Assembly: GCF_024614185.1 (NCBI RefSeq)
Contig: NZ_JAHTLF010000016.1
Location: 124,001 to 188,000, forward strand
DNA: 64,000 nt
Reading direction: 5' to 3'
Source: Nocardioides carbamazepini
GTDB lineage: Bacteria > Actinomycetota > Actinomycetes > Propionibacteriales > Nocardioidaceae
The notes below the pieces were generated by a model. It worked only from the letters and a program-made list of their open reading frames with translations. It ran no database searches and was not told the origin of the DNA. Of this stretch, positions 33,950-46,289 are shown one piece after another. A program made the translations under genes and the position numbers. How positions within the stretch are numbered: position 1 is the first letter of the stretch; every line of letters begins with the position of its first letter.

Positions 33950-34930
33950 ATGGGCCTCCATCCGGCCATCGCCGCCGTCCGCCGGGGCGTACGCCGGTCG
34001 CTGGCCGAGCTCGACCCGGGCTCAGGCGTCCTGGTGGCCTGCTCCGGTGGCGCCGACTCGCTGGCGCTGTTGTCCGCCACCGTGTTCGAGGGCCACAAGG
34101 CCGGCCTGCGGGTGATCGGCGCGACCGTCGACCACGGCCTGCAGGAGGGCTCCGCCGAGCACGCGAGCCGGGTCGTCGCACAGATGGTCGCCCTGGGTGC
34201 CGACGAGACCGCGACCGCCCGGGTCCAGGTCGACCCGGCGGGCCTGGGCATCGAGGCGGCCGCCCGGCGCGCCCGGTACGCCGTGCTGGAGCAGCTCCGC
34301 GAGCACCTGGCGGCGGCCGTCGTGCTCCTCGGGCACACCCGCGACGACCAGGCGGAGACGGTGCTGCTCGGCCTGGCCCGTGGCTCCGGGGGACGCAGCC
34401 TCGCCGGGATGCGGCGCTCCTTCGACCACTGCACCCGGCCGCTCCTCGACGTGTGCCGCGCCGACACGGTCGCCGCCTGCCTGGCCGACGGCATCGCGTT
34501 CTGGGACGACCCCCACAACAGCGACCCCGGCTTCGCCCGGGTCCGGGTCCGGCAGCGGGTGCTGCCGGTCCTCGAGGCCGAGCTCGGGCCGGGGATCGCC
34601 GCCGCGCTCGCCCGGACCGCCGACCAGGTCCGCGCCGACGTCGAGGCCCTCGACGTCCTCGCCGCGGCGGCGTACGCCGACCTGGTGACCGCCGAGGGAC
34701 TGCCGCTGGCGGCCCTGGACGAGCTGCTCCCGGCGATCGCGAGCCGGGTGCTCCGGCTGGCCGCCCTGGCCGCCGGGGCCACGGACGCCGAGCTGTTCCA
34801 CGTCCACGTCACGGCCCTGCACCGGCTCGCCCGGCGTCGCCTCGACGGAGAGGTGCAGCTGCCCGGCCACGTGACGGCGTACCGGGACCGCTCCCACCTC
34901 CGGTTCCGGCCGACGGCTGTGGCAGGCTGA
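33950..34930 (+). CDS. tilS: tRNA(Ile)-lysidine synthase
   Basis: 326-aa enzyme that converts C34 of the CAU anticodon of tRNA-Ile2 to lysidine, allowing AUA decoding. The N-type ATP pyrophosphatase P-loop SGGADS is at residues 32-37, with GHTRDDQAET and RPLL downstream. As is common in actinobacteria it has only the N-terminal catalytic core plus a short tRNA-binding tail, and lacks the C-terminal domain of E. coli TilS. It starts two bases after the metalloprotease stop and is followed by hpt after four bases. Confidence 0.95.
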   Translation: MGLHPAIAAVRRGVRRSLAELDPGSGVLVACSGGADSLALLSATVFEGHKAGLRVIGATVDHGLQEGSAEHASRVVAQMVALGADETATARVQVDPAGLGIEAAARRARYAVLEQLREHLAAAVVLLGHTRDDQAETVLLGLARGSGGRSLAGMRRSFDHCTRPLLDVCRADTVAACLADGIAFWDDPHNSDPGFARVRVRQRVLPVLEAELGPGIAAALARTADQVRADVEALDVLAAAAYADLVTAEGLPLAALDELLPAIASRVLRLAALAAGATDAELFHVHVTALHRLARRRLDGEVQLPGHVTAYRDRSHLRFRPTAVAG

Positions 34931-34934
34931 CGCC

Positions 34935-35486
34935 ATGCACGCAAGCGACGTCGCGGACGACCTGGTCGAGGTGCTCTTCACCGAGGCGGAGATCCAGGAT
35001 CGGGTGAAGGAGCTTGCCGCCGACATCGAGCGGGACTACGAGGGCAAGGACCTCGTCCTGGTCGGCGTCCTGCGGGGCGCGGTCATGATCATGGCCGACC
35101 TCGCCCGGGCGCTGGGCAAGCACGTCGAGATGGACTGGATGGCGGTGTCGTCGTACGGCTCCGGCACCAAGTCCTCCGGCGTCGTGCGGATCCTCAAGGA
35201 CCTCGACGCCGACATCACCGGGCGTCACGTGCTCATCGTGGACGAGATCATCGACACCGGCCTGACCCTGTCCTGGCTCACCTCCAACCTCGGCTCCCGC
35301 GGCCCGGCGAGCGTCGAGATCGCCACGCTGCTGCGCAAGCCGGAGGCGCTGCAGATGCCGGTGAAGGCGAAGTACGTCGGCTGGGACATCCCCAACGAGT
35401 TCGTCGTCGGCTACGGCCTCGACTACCGCGAGCGCTACCGCAACCTGCGCGACATCGGCACCCTCTCGCCCGCCGTCTACTCCTAG
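34935..35486 (+). CDS. hpt: Hypoxanthine phosphoribosyltransferase
   Basis: 183-aa purine salvage enzyme converting hypoxanthine or guanine plus PRPP to IMP or GMP. The PRPP-binding loop VLIVDEIIDTG and the flexible loop SSYGSGTKSSG are typical, as is the KPEALQMPVKAKYVGWDIPNEFVVGYG C-terminal region read from about residue 135. It is encoded four bases after tilS and before ftsH, the usual order in many Gram-positive bacteria. Confidence 0.96.
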   Translation: MHASDVADDLVEVLFTEAEIQDRVKELAADIERDYEGKDLVLVGVLRGAVMIMADLARALGKHVEMDWMAVSSYGSGTKSSGVVRILKDLDADITGRHVLIVDEIIDTGLTLSWLTSNLGSRGPASVEIATLLRKPEALQMPVKAKYVGWDIPNEFVVGYGLDYRERYRNLRDIGTLSPAVYS

Positions 35487-35487
35487 G

Positions 35488-35643
35488 GATGGGGCCGAGC
35501 GCGTCTGCGCCGACGCGAAAGCCAAGCAAGTTCCCGGAGGTCGGCTCCCGCCGCGCTGCCGGCCTGATGGGGCCGAGCGCGTCTGCGCCGACGCGAAAGC
35601 CGAGCACGTTCCCGGAGGTCGGCTCCCGCCGCGCTGCCGGTCC
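35488..35643. repeat. 78-bp tandem repeat upstream of ftsH
   Basis: Two 78-bp units start at 35488 and 35566 with GATGGGGCCGAGCGCGTCTG and differ at only a few bases (CCAAGCAAG versus CCGAGCACG). A short third start (GAAGGGGCC) follows. The unit length is a multiple of three, so it keeps a frame open, but no ribosome binding site precedes it and I do not call a gene. It fills the first 60% of the 263-bp gap between hpt and ftsH. The remainder (35650-35749) should hold the ftsH promoter and contains GGGGAG before the start. Confidence 0.85.
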
Positions 35644-35749
35644 GAAGGGGCCTTCGGGCCCTGTCCAACCAGAGACCAGTCAGAATGGACCCGTCGGCGG
35701 CGTGTACCGTCGTCTGATCCTGTCGTGACTGTGGGGAGCGAGTAAGTCT

Positions 35750-37828
<2,079 letters not shown>

Positions 37829-37841
37829 TCCTGGATCCGTC

Positions 37842-38462
37842 GTGACCGATCCCATCAGCGTGCCCGACCGCGGGCCGCAGGACGTGCCGCCGTTCGACCA
37901 CGAGCGGGCCGAGGCGGCCGTCCGGGAGCTCCTCGCCGCCATCGGCGAGGACCCCGAGCGCGAGGGACTCCGCGACACCCCGGCCCGGGTGGCGCGGGCG
38001 TACGCCGAGCTCACCGCCGGCCTGCGGATGACGCCCGAGGACGTCCTCACCACCACCTTCGACCTCGGCCACGACGAGATGGTGCTGGTCCGCGACATCG
38101 AGCTGTGGTCGATGTGCGAGCACCATCTGGTGCCGTTCACCGGCGTGGCCCACGTGGGCTACATCCCGGCCGAGTCCGGCAAGATCACCGGCCTGTCCAA
38201 GCTGGCCCGCCTGGTCGACCTCTACGCCAAGCGGCCGCAGGTCCAGGAGCGGCTGACCACCCAGGTGGCCGACTCGATGATGGAGCTCCTCGACGCCCGC
38301 GGTGTGATCGTCGTGATCGAGGCCGAGCACCTGTGCATGACCATGCGCGGCGTCCGCAAGGCCGGCGCCCGCACGATCACCTCCGCGGTGCGCGGCACGA
38401 TGCTCAAGGACGCCGCGACCCGCGCCGAGGCGATGGCGCTCATCCACAGCCCGCGAGGCTGA
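37842..38462 (+). CDS. folE: GTP cyclohydrolase I
   Basis: 206-aa first enzyme of folate synthesis, GTP to 7,8-dihydroneopterin triphosphate. Zinc ligands are in [10 protein letters not shown] and [10 protein letters not shown]. The [21 protein letters not shown] helix is conserved. The GTG at 37842 follows ftsH by 13 bases, so it is probably in the ftsH operon. In most actinobacteria folP-folB-folK come directly next. Here about 6 kb of rhamnose, glycosyltransferase and toxin-antitoxin genes separate them. Confidence 0.96.
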   Translation: MTDPISVPDRGPQDVPPFDHERAEAAVRELLAAIGEDPEREGLRDTPARVARAYAELTAGLRMTPEDVLTTTFDLGHDEMVLVRDIELWSMCEHHLVPFTGVAHVGYIPAESGKITGLSKLARLVDLYAKRPQVQERLTTQVADSMMELLDARGVIVVIEAEHLCMTMRGVRKAGARTITSAVRGTMLKDAATRAEAMALIHSPRG

Positions 38463-38486
38463 GACCGCCCTTAGTTACGAGCACGG

Positions 38487-39878
38487 TCAGCCGCGTAGGT
38501 AGGCCGCCAGCGCCTCGTCGGCGTCGGTGCTCACGAAGCCGGTGGCGGCGAGCTTGTCGAGCGCAAGCGTGCTGTGCAGCGGTCGCGGCGAGAGCGACTT
38601 GCCGGCGGCGTACTCCTCGGTGGTCACGGTGCCGACCCGGGCGGGGTCGTGGCCGGTGAGTTCGAAGACCCGGCGGGCATAGTCGGCCCACGAGCGTGGG
38701 GTGCCGCCGTTGGTGACGTTGTAGGTGCCGTACGGCGCTTCCGTGGCCACGAGGTGGGCGCTCGCGCGGGCGAGCTCGGCGGTGAACGTCAGGCGACCCA
38801 CCTGATCGGACACGACGGCCGGGTCGACGCCGTCGGCGGCGAGGCGGGCCATGGTGCGCACGAAGTTGTGGCCGTCGCCGATCACCCAGGAGGTGCGCAG
38901 GATGTAGTGGCGCGGGGCGCCCGCCAGTGCCAGGTCGCCCGCGGCCTTGGTCTGGCCGTAGACGCCGAGGGGGGCGAAGGCGGCGTCCTCGCGGCGTCCA
39001 CCCTCCACCGGCGAGCCGTCGAAGACGTAGTCGGTCGAGTAGTGGACGACCGTGATCCCGTGGGCGGCGGCGATCCGCGCCAGCGCGGCCGGCGCCATCG
39101 CGTTGGCGGCCCAGGCGACGGGGCGTCCCTCGGGGGTCTCCGCCTTGTCGACGGCGGTGTAGGCCGCCGCGTTGAGGACGAGGCCGTACTCCTCCCACGG
39201 CCAGGCGGCGAGCGCGGCGGCGTCGGTGAGGTCGAGCTCGTCGAGGTCGACCAGCGTCGCGTCGGGATAGAGCGCCGCGAGCGCACGCCCCAGCTGGCCG
39301 CGGCAACCGGTGATCAGCGTCTTCTTCGGAGCCATCGGTGTCACGTCGGACAGGGCCGGGTTGGCGCGGTCCTTGGCCGAGATCTCGACCTCGGGGGAGT
39401 CGAGCGGGAGCGGCCACGGGATCCCGGCGGTCGGGTCGGCCAGATCGAGGGCGGGGTAGGTCCGCCCGGCGACGTAGTGATCGTTGACCAGGTAGGAGTA
39501 GACGGTGCCGTCGGCGAGCGCCTGGTAGGAGTTCCCGACTCCGCGCGGCACGAACACGGCCACGCTCTCGTCGACCTCGGTCCAGTACGTCGCCCCGAAG
39601 GACTCGCCCTCGCGCATGTCCACCCACGCGGCGAACACCTTGCCGACGGCGACGGAGACGAACTTGTCCCACGGCTCGGTGTGGATGCCGCGCGTCGCTC
39701 CCCGCGAGGCGTTGAAGCTCATGTTGTTCTGCACGGGCCCGAAGTCGGGCAGGCCGAGCGCGACCATCTTCTCGCGCTGCCAGTTCTCCTTGAACCAGCC
39801 GCGGTCGTCGCCGTGCACCGGCAGGTGGACGACGAGCAGGCCGGGGATCGAGGTCGTCTCGATGCGTAGATCGCTCAC
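38487..39878 (-). CDS. rmlCD: Fused dTDP-4-keto-rhamnose 3,5-epimerase-like and reductase (RmlC-RmlD)
   Basis: 463-aa bifunctional enzyme for the last two steps of dTDP-L-rhamnose synthesis. Residues 1-185 form an RmlC-like cupin, although the usual RGLHxQ catalytic segment reads RGIHTEPWDK. A short linker leads to RmlD from about residue 188, with TGCRGQLG for NAD(P)H, STDYVFDGSP and YGQTKAAGD carrying the YxxxK pair. The GTG at 39878 follows rmlB by two bases, and the two are one transcript. The fusion replaces the separate rmlC and rmlD genes usual in other bacteria. It converges on folE with a 24-bp gap. Confidence 0.88.
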   Translation of the reverse strand: MSDLRIETTSIPGLLVVHLPVHGDDRGWFKENWQREKMVALGLPDFGPVQNNMSFNASRGATRGIHTEPWDKFVSVAVGKVFAAWVDMREGESFGATYWTEVDESVAVFVPRGVGNSYQALADGTVYSYLVNDHYVAGRTYPALDLADPTAGIPWPLPLDSPEVEISAKDRANPALSDVTPMAPKKTLITGCRGQLGRALAALYPDATLVDLDELDLTDAAALAAWPWEEYGLVLNAAAYTAVDKAETPEGRPVAWAANAMAPAALARIAAAHGITVVHYSTDYVFDGSPVEGGRREDAAFAPLGVYGQTKAAGDLALAGAPRHYILRTSWVIGDGHNFVRTMARLAADGVDPAVVSDQVGRLTFTAELARASAHLVATEAPYGTYNVTNGGTPRSWADYARRVFELTGHDPARVGTVTTEEYAAGKSLSPRPLHSTLALDKLAATGFVSTDADEALAAYLRG

Positions 39879-39880
39879 GA

Positions 39881-41847
<1,967 letters not shown>

Positions 41848-41849
<2 letters not shown>

Positions 41850-41912
41850 CGCGAGCGCGTCGCCAGTCGAGTCGGGTAGCTGGTTACGTCCGCCTGGCGG
41901 CAAGACCGCCGT
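41848..41912. repeat. Degenerate relative of the 193-bp repeat
   Basis: Right after the rmlA stop, GACGCGAGCGCGTCGCCAGT continues into GTCGGGTAGCTGGTTACGTC and TGGCGGCA. These blocks match, in the same order but with a shortened middle, the 193-bp unit at 26274 (GCGCGAGCGCGTCG, CAGTCGGGTCGGGTAGGTGG, TGGCGGCA). It also contains a GACGCG-AG-CGCGTC hairpin. It may serve as the rmlA/GT2 terminator region. The similarity is partial. Confidence 0.5.
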
Positions 41913-41933
41913 CCCGGGCAGCCGACCCAGTGA

Positions 41934-43520
41934 CTAGTTCCGGCGCAGCCGCTTGAGCAGACCCTTGCGGGCCGGCGGCTCGGCGGCGGGGACGCGCAGC
42001 AGCAGCCCGTCATGCGCGGAGTAGTCCAGGCCGACCGGCCCGACCTGGGTGCCGGCGGGCAGGTCGCTGAAGGCGCGCTTGATGCCGGTGCGCCCGTCCA
42101 GCTCGCACATGCCGAGCACCAGGTGGGCGCCGGGCGGCAGGGGGTTGCCCATCGCGGCCGTGCGGGGGTCGAAGGTCGCGGTGAACCGGCCGGCCGGCTC
42201 GAGGGTCCCGTCCTCCTGCTCGACGAGCTCGACCCGCGAGGTCGACGGCAGCAGCCAGTTCACCCGGGTCGGGGCGTGCCGGATCGCGACGTCCACGAAG
42301 GCATCCCCGACATCGGCGGACGGCGTGAGCCCGCGCTCGGCGAGCAGGCCGGCCAGCGGCTCCGGCAGGTCGCGCACGACCCTCCCGTCCGCCGTACGAC
42401 GGGCGAAGGGCTGCCCCAGCACGCGAGTCCAGGCGACGGTGCCGGTCACCCGGACGGCGCCGTCGCCGGTGTCCTCCACGGCCGTGACGGTGTACTCCGG
42501 GCGCCGGCCGATGCCGTCGCGCAGGAAGTCGGCCGCCGCCTCGGCCTCGCCCGCGCGGAACAGGGTGAGAGCGACCCTGCTGCGCGCCGGGAGGAGCTCG
42601 TCCACGTCCGGGGGGACGTAGGCCGCCACGAGCCGCTCGATCTCCGCGCGGTCCCGGGCGATCTCCGAGGCCGCGCGTCCGGTGGGCCGGTGACCGATCT
42701 CGGGGACGAGCCGCACGTGAGCGGTGTGGGCGAGCAGCGGGACCCGGAGACCCGGATCCCGGACCTCGGTGATCCGGCCGAGCAGCTTCTCCAGGTAGGG
42801 CCAGTAGTCCGGTGTGCCGCGGTAGTCGCGCTCACCCTCGGCCGTCGTGGAGCTGTTCTCCCCGGTGTGCCGCCAGTGGTAGAACGGCGTCGAGCTGAGC
42901 AGCGCCACGACGGGTTCGTGCTCGATCAGCTCGACCTGGAAGAAGATGTCCTCCCACAGGTGGCGCGGCGCCTCCGGGAAGCGGATGTCGTTCGCGAGCA
43001 GGAACTCCCGCCGGTACAGCTTGTGCGGGGTCATCGGCAGCAGCCCGCGCAACGGCTCGTCCCGCGCGTCGCCCGTGTCGTGGGTGTAGTGCGTGAGCCC
43101 CCACCGCGCGACCTGGGTCCGCACCTCCTTGCCGTTGACCACGTCGGCACCGGACCCGTCGCCGGATCCGTCACCGGACCGGTCGCCGAGCGTGACCGCG
43201 GCCCGCAGCGCGTCGGGGTACAGCTCGTCGTCGTGGTCCATGAAGAGCACGTAGCGCCCGCGCGCCTCGCGCACACCGATGTTTCGCGGCCGGCTCGGCC
43301 ATCCCGACGCCTCCAGCGCGAACGCGCGGTAGTTCGCCCGCCCGGACGCGATCCGTTCGATCCGGTCCGCGGTGTCGTCGGGGGAGCCGTCGTCGAGCAG
43401 CAGCACCTCGATGCCGTCCTGCGGCATTGTCTGCGCGTCCAGTGACGCGATCGCGCGGTCCAGGCCCGGCCCGGAGCGGTAGGTCGGGATCACGACGGAC
43501 ACCGCGGGAGCCTCGGCCAT
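41934..43520 (-). CDS. GT2 glycosyltransferase, TarS/TarP-like
   Basis: 528-aa glycosyltransferase. The N-terminal GT-A domain has VSVVIPTYRSG, LLLDDGSPD, a PSRPRNIGVREARGRYVLFMDHDDELYPDAL segment with the DxD-type DHDDE near residue 95, and LPMTPHKLYRREFLLANDIRFPE. This layout, including the C-terminal beta-rich half (DTGDGAVRVTG...), resembles staphylococcal TarS/TarP, which glycosylate poly(ribitol phosphate) wall teichoic acid. A Gly/Asp/Ser run (GDGSGDGSG) near residue 118 lies in a loop. The ATG at 43520 is 7 nt after TAGACT. Acceptor identity is inferred from similarity and from the polymer genes at 47677-57185. Confidence 0.82.
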   Translation of the reverse strand: MAEAPAVSVVIPTYRSGPGLDRAIASLDAQTMPQDGIEVLLLDDGSPDDTADRIERIASGRANYRAFALEASGWPSRPRNIGVREARGRYVLFMDHDDELYPDALRAAVTLGDRSGDGSGDGSGADVVNGKEVRTQVARWGLTHYTHDTGDARDEPLRGLLPMTPHKLYRREFLLANDIRFPEAPRHLWEDIFFQVELIEHEPVVALLSSTPFYHWRHTGENSSTTAEGERDYRGTPDYWPYLEKLLGRITEVRDPGLRVPLLAHTAHVRLVPEIGHRPTGRAASEIARDRAEIERLVAAYVPPDVDELLPARSRVALTLFRAGEAEAAADFLRDGIGRRPEYTVTAVEDTGDGAVRVTGTVAWTRVLGQPFARRTADGRVVRDLPEPLAGLLAERGLTPSADVGDAFVDVAIRHAPTRVNWLLPSTSRVELVEQEDGTLEPAGRFTATFDPRTAAMGNPLPPGAHLVLGMCELDGRTGIKRAFSDLPAGTQVGPVGLDYSAHDGLLLRVPAAEPPARKGLLKRLRRN

Positions 43521-43530
43521 GGCGCAGAGT

Positions 43531-44040
43531 CTATGAGTCGGCTGCGCGAGTAGCCGGATCGCGCTCCTTCCGGGCACTGCTCATCTTGAGAACGAGGCGC
43601 CGCGGCATCGTCGTCGCCGTGAATCCGTGATGTCGATAGAACGAGTCCGCCTTCTCGTCGATGGCGTCGACGACGACATACCGGCCCCCGCTCCGATCGC
43701 TCGCTTCGATGATGACCTCCAGTGCGGCGCTCAGGAGGGCGGCGCCCAGCCCTCTGCCTTGCAGGCCCTTGTCGAGTGCGAGCTTCGCGATCAGGTAGGA
43801 CGGGATCTGTGCAGGCTCGCCGCGCCCCAGACGTCGGGGCAGGTCGCCGGCGTCCAGGGAGTGCGGAGCAATGGCGACGTACCCCTGGATGGCGTTCCCG
43901 GTATCGGGCCATACGTAGACCCGCGCGGTGCCTTTGGCGTCAGCGGTGAATGCGGCCGCCTCGAGCCAGCCGTCCAGCGTCGAGTTGCCGCTACGGAACG
44001 AGGCGATGTCGTGCTCAGCGGCGAGTCGCCTGAGCCACAT
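43531..44040 (-). CDS. GNAT-family acetyltransferase, toxin of a TacAT-type pair
   Basis: 169-aa GNAT acetyltransferase with the acetyl-CoA loop LQGRGLGAALLSAAL. The fold ends in the DSFYRHHGFTAT segment typical of TacT/AtaT toxins, which acetylate aminoacyl-tRNA and stop translation. It begins FRSGNSTLDGWLEAAA, also a TacT hallmark. It overlaps the 3' end of the DUF1778 antitoxin gene by 26 bp, as in known pairs. It is located in the island between folE and folP. Confidence 0.88.
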   Translation of the reverse strand: MWLRRLAAEHDIASFRSGNSTLDGWLEAAAFTADAKGTARVYVWPDTGNAIQGYVAIAPHSLDAGDLPRRLGRGEPAQIPSYLIAKLALDKGLQGRGLGAALLSAALEVIIEASDRSGGRYVVVDAIDEKADSFYRHHGFTATTMPRRLVLKMSSARKERDPATRAADS

Positions 44041-44350
44041 CCGCGCGCCTCAACTCCTCGAGCCTTCGGAATCCCTTCGCGAGCTGGGGGTTGGGGGCGG
44101 GAGGCTCGTCCAAGGCGGCGAGCAGCCCGTCGAAGAACTCGTCGCTGACGACCGTGCGGCGCATCAGGATCTCGTCGATCTGCTCGTTGGTTGCCCGAAC
44201 GATCAGATCCGTCCCGCTGAGGCCTTCCTCGCGCGCGGCCTGTTCGAGGCGAGCCTTGAACTCTGGGGACACGCGAAGGTTCAGTCGCTCCGTGCGTGGC
44301 CCGTCGGTCCAGACGTGGTCGACCCTGCGCTTGTCCATGGGCTTGTCCAT
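44015..44350 (-). CDS. DUF1778 ribbon-helix-helix antitoxin (TacA-type)
   Basis: 111-aa antitoxin. The N-terminal RHH domain (RTERLNLRVSPEFKARLEQAA) binds DNA as a dimer, and the C-terminal part (VVSDEFFDGLLAALDEPPAP) would wrap and neutralise the GNAT toxin. The ATG at 44350 follows GGGAGG by five bases. TCGTACGTACATCG, a near-palindrome about 35 bp upstream, may be its operator. It is expected to repress its own operon together with the toxin. Confidence 0.88.
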   Translation of the reverse strand: MDKPMDKRRVDHVWTDGPRTERLNLRVSPEFKARLEQAAREEGLSGTDLIVRATNEQIDEILMRRTVVSDEFFDGLLAALDEPPAPNPQLAKGFRRLEELRRADVAQATRR

Positions 44351-44422
44351 AGCAGCCTCCCGTGATGTCTGTGCATCGTACGTACATCGGACGGGTGCGG
44401 GCAAGCCCTTAGGGTTGCCGGC

Positions 44423-45295
44423 ATGACTGCGCCGTCGGCCCCGCTGGTGATGGGGGTCGTCAACGTCACACCCGACTCGTTCTCCGACGGTGGCCGGTAC
44501 GACGATCCGCAGCGCGCCGTCGAGCACGCCCGCGCGCTGCTGGCCGAGGGCGCCGACATCCTCGACGTCGGCGGTGAGTCCACCCGTCCGGGAGCGACCC
44601 GGCCGCTGCTCGCGGAGGAGCTCGACCGCGTCGTACCCGTCATCGAGGCGCTCGCCGCCGACGGTGCGATCGTCTCCGTCGACACGATGCGCGCCGAGGT
44701 CGCGGCGCGCGCGGTCGCGGCCGGTGCCCGGATCGTCAACGACGTCTCCGGGGGGCTGGCGGACCCGGGGATCCTCGAGGTTGTCGCCGGCACCGGGGCC
44801 ACCTATGTCGCGATGCACTGGCGCGCCCACAGCGACCGGATGCAGCAGTTCACCGAGTACGACGAGCAGGGCGGTGTCGTCGCCGCCGTGCGCGCCGAGC
44901 TGGCCGAGCGGGTCGCGGCGATCCGGGCCGCGGGCGTCCGTGACGACCAGATCGTGCTCGACCCCGGGCTCGGGTTCGCCAAGCTCCCGCACCACAACTG
45001 GGAGCTCCTGCGCCGCCTCGACGTGCTGGCGGACCTCGGGTACCCGCTCCTGGTCGGGGGGAGTCGCAAGACCTTCCTCGGGCGGCTGCTCGAGGACGCC
45101 GCCGGCCGGCCGCGACCGGTGGGCGAGCGCGACGCCGCCAGCGTCGCGTTGAGCGGCCTGCTCGCGGCGGGGCTCGGCGGGGCACCGGTGTGGTGCCTGC
45201 GGGTCCACGATGTGCGTGCCCACCGCGACGCCCTCGCGGTTGCGGCACAGTGGGGGGCAGCCGCGGATCGGGCCGCGGCGCCGGAGAGGGACTGA
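44423..45295 (+). CDS. folP: Dihydropteroate synthase
   Basis: 290-aa TIM-barrel enzyme joining p-aminobenzoate to 6-hydroxymethyl-dihydropterin pyrophosphate, the sulfonamide target. Motifs are VMGVVNVTPDSFSDGG, ILDVGGESTRPGA, VSVDTMRAEVA and DPGLGFAK. TAGGGT at 44410-44415 lies 7 nt before the ATG, so the gene has its own leaderless promoter. This is needed because the rhamnose/TA island separates it from folE. folB follows two bases after its stop. Confidence 0.96.
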   Translation: MTAPSAPLVMGVVNVTPDSFSDGGRYDDPQRAVEHARALLAEGADILDVGGESTRPGATRPLLAEELDRVVPVIEALAADGAIVSVDTMRAEVAARAVAAGARIVNDVSGGLADPGILEVVAGTGATYVAMHWRAHSDRMQQFTEYDEQGGVVAAVRAELAERVAAIRAAGVRDDQIVLDPGLGFAKLPHHNWELLRRLDVLADLGYPLLVGGSRKTFLGRLLEDAAGRPRPVGERDAASVALSGLLAAGLGGAPVWCLRVHDVRAHRDALAVAAQWGAAADRAAAPERD

Positions 45296-45297
45296 GA

Positions 45298-45705
45298 ATG
45301 AGTGACGAGCTGAGCATCCTCGGCATCGAGTGCTTCGCCCACCACGGCGTCTTCGACCACGAGCGACGCGACGGTCAGGTCTTCGTGATCGACCTGGCGC
45401 TCGGCGTCGACACCGCCCCCGCGGCGGCCTCGGACGATTTGCGCGACACCGTGGACTACGGAAGCCTCGTGGACCAGGTCGTGGCCGTCGTGACGAGGGA
45501 TCCGGTCGACCTGATCGAGACCCTCGCGCAGCGGATCGCGGACACCTGCCTGTTGGACCCTCGTGTTGAATGGGTGCGTGTGACCGTCCACAAGCCGGAT
45601 GCGCCGATCCAGGCGACGTTCGCCGACGTACAGCTCACCATCGTCCGACGCCGTGAGGCGGCAGGGGTGGGAGACCGAACCGGGAAGGCAGAGGGCCCAG
45701 CATGA
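45298..45705 (+). CDS. folB: Dihydroneopterin aldolase
   Basis: 135-aa enzyme of folate synthesis cleaving dihydroneopterin to 6-hydroxymethyl-dihydropterin and glycolaldehyde. Conserved GIECFAHHGVFDHERRDGQ and the ETLAQRIAD active-site Glu region are present, with the catalytic Lys in VHKPDAPI. It begins two bases after folP and overlaps folK as ATGA. Confidence 0.95.
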   Translation: MSDELSILGIECFAHHGVFDHERRDGQVFVIDLALGVDTAPAAASDDLRDTVDYGSLVDQVVAVVTRDPVDLIETLAQRIADTCLLDPRVEWVRVTVHKPDAPIQATFADVQLTIVRRREAAGVGDRTGKAEGPA

Positions 45706-46271
45706 CCGAGACCCCCAATCCGAATATCGTCGACGCGGACACGCTGACTGGCGAGATGCGACCGATCCGTCGGATGGTGATCGCGCTCGGCTCCAACCTG
45801 GGTGAGCGGTTCGCGACCCTGCAGGGGGCGCTCGGCGCCCTGGCGGACACCCCGGAGGTCTGGGTCACCGGCGTCTCCCCGGTCTACGAGAGCGTCCCGG
45901 TCGACTGTCCGCCCGACGCGCAGAACTTCCTCAACGCGGTGGTCCTGGCCGACACCACGCTGTCGGCCCACCGGCTGCTCGACCGCGCGATGGCCATCGA
46001 GGACGCCTTCGACCGCGAGCGCGGCGAGGTCAAGAACGCGCCGCGCACGCTCGACGTCGACCTGATCGTCGTCGGCGACCGCCGCAGTGACACCGAGGAG
46101 CTGCGGCTGCCGCACCCGCGGGCCCACGAGCGGGCGTTCGTCCTGCAGCCGTGGCTCGACGTCGAGCAGGACGCCGTCCTGCTCGATCGCGGACCCGTGG
46201 CCGACCTGCTGGCCGTGATCGGTGCCGACGGCCTCACCCGCCGCGACGACCTGGTGCTCGCGAACGAGTGA
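45702..46271 (+). CDS. folK: 2-amino-4-hydroxy-6-hydroxymethyldihydropteridine pyrophosphokinase
   Basis: 189-aa HPPK transferring pyrophosphate from ATP to hydroxymethyl-dihydropterin. Motifs: VIALGSNLGERFATLQGAL, YESVPVDCPPDAQNFLNAVV, and RTLDVDLIVVGD with the metal-binding DVDL aspartates. It has a 25-residue N-terminal extension before the core strand. The start overlaps folB (ATGA). Confidence 0.95.
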   Translation: MTETPNPNIVDADTLTGEMRPIRRMVIALGSNLGERFATLQGALGALADTPEVWVTGVSPVYESVPVDCPPDAQNFLNAVVLADTTLSAHRLLDRAMAIEDAFDRERGEVKNAPRTLDVDLIVVGDRRSDTEELRLPHPRAHERAFVLQPWLDVEQDAVLLDRGPVADLLAVIGADGLTRRDDLVLANE

Positions 46272-46289
46272 GACCCGAGTGATCCGCGC

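Noticed and set aside
35489-35728. 79-codon frame over the 78-bp repeats
   Set aside because: The frame exists because the repeat length is a multiple of three. No ribosome binding site or homology is recognisable.
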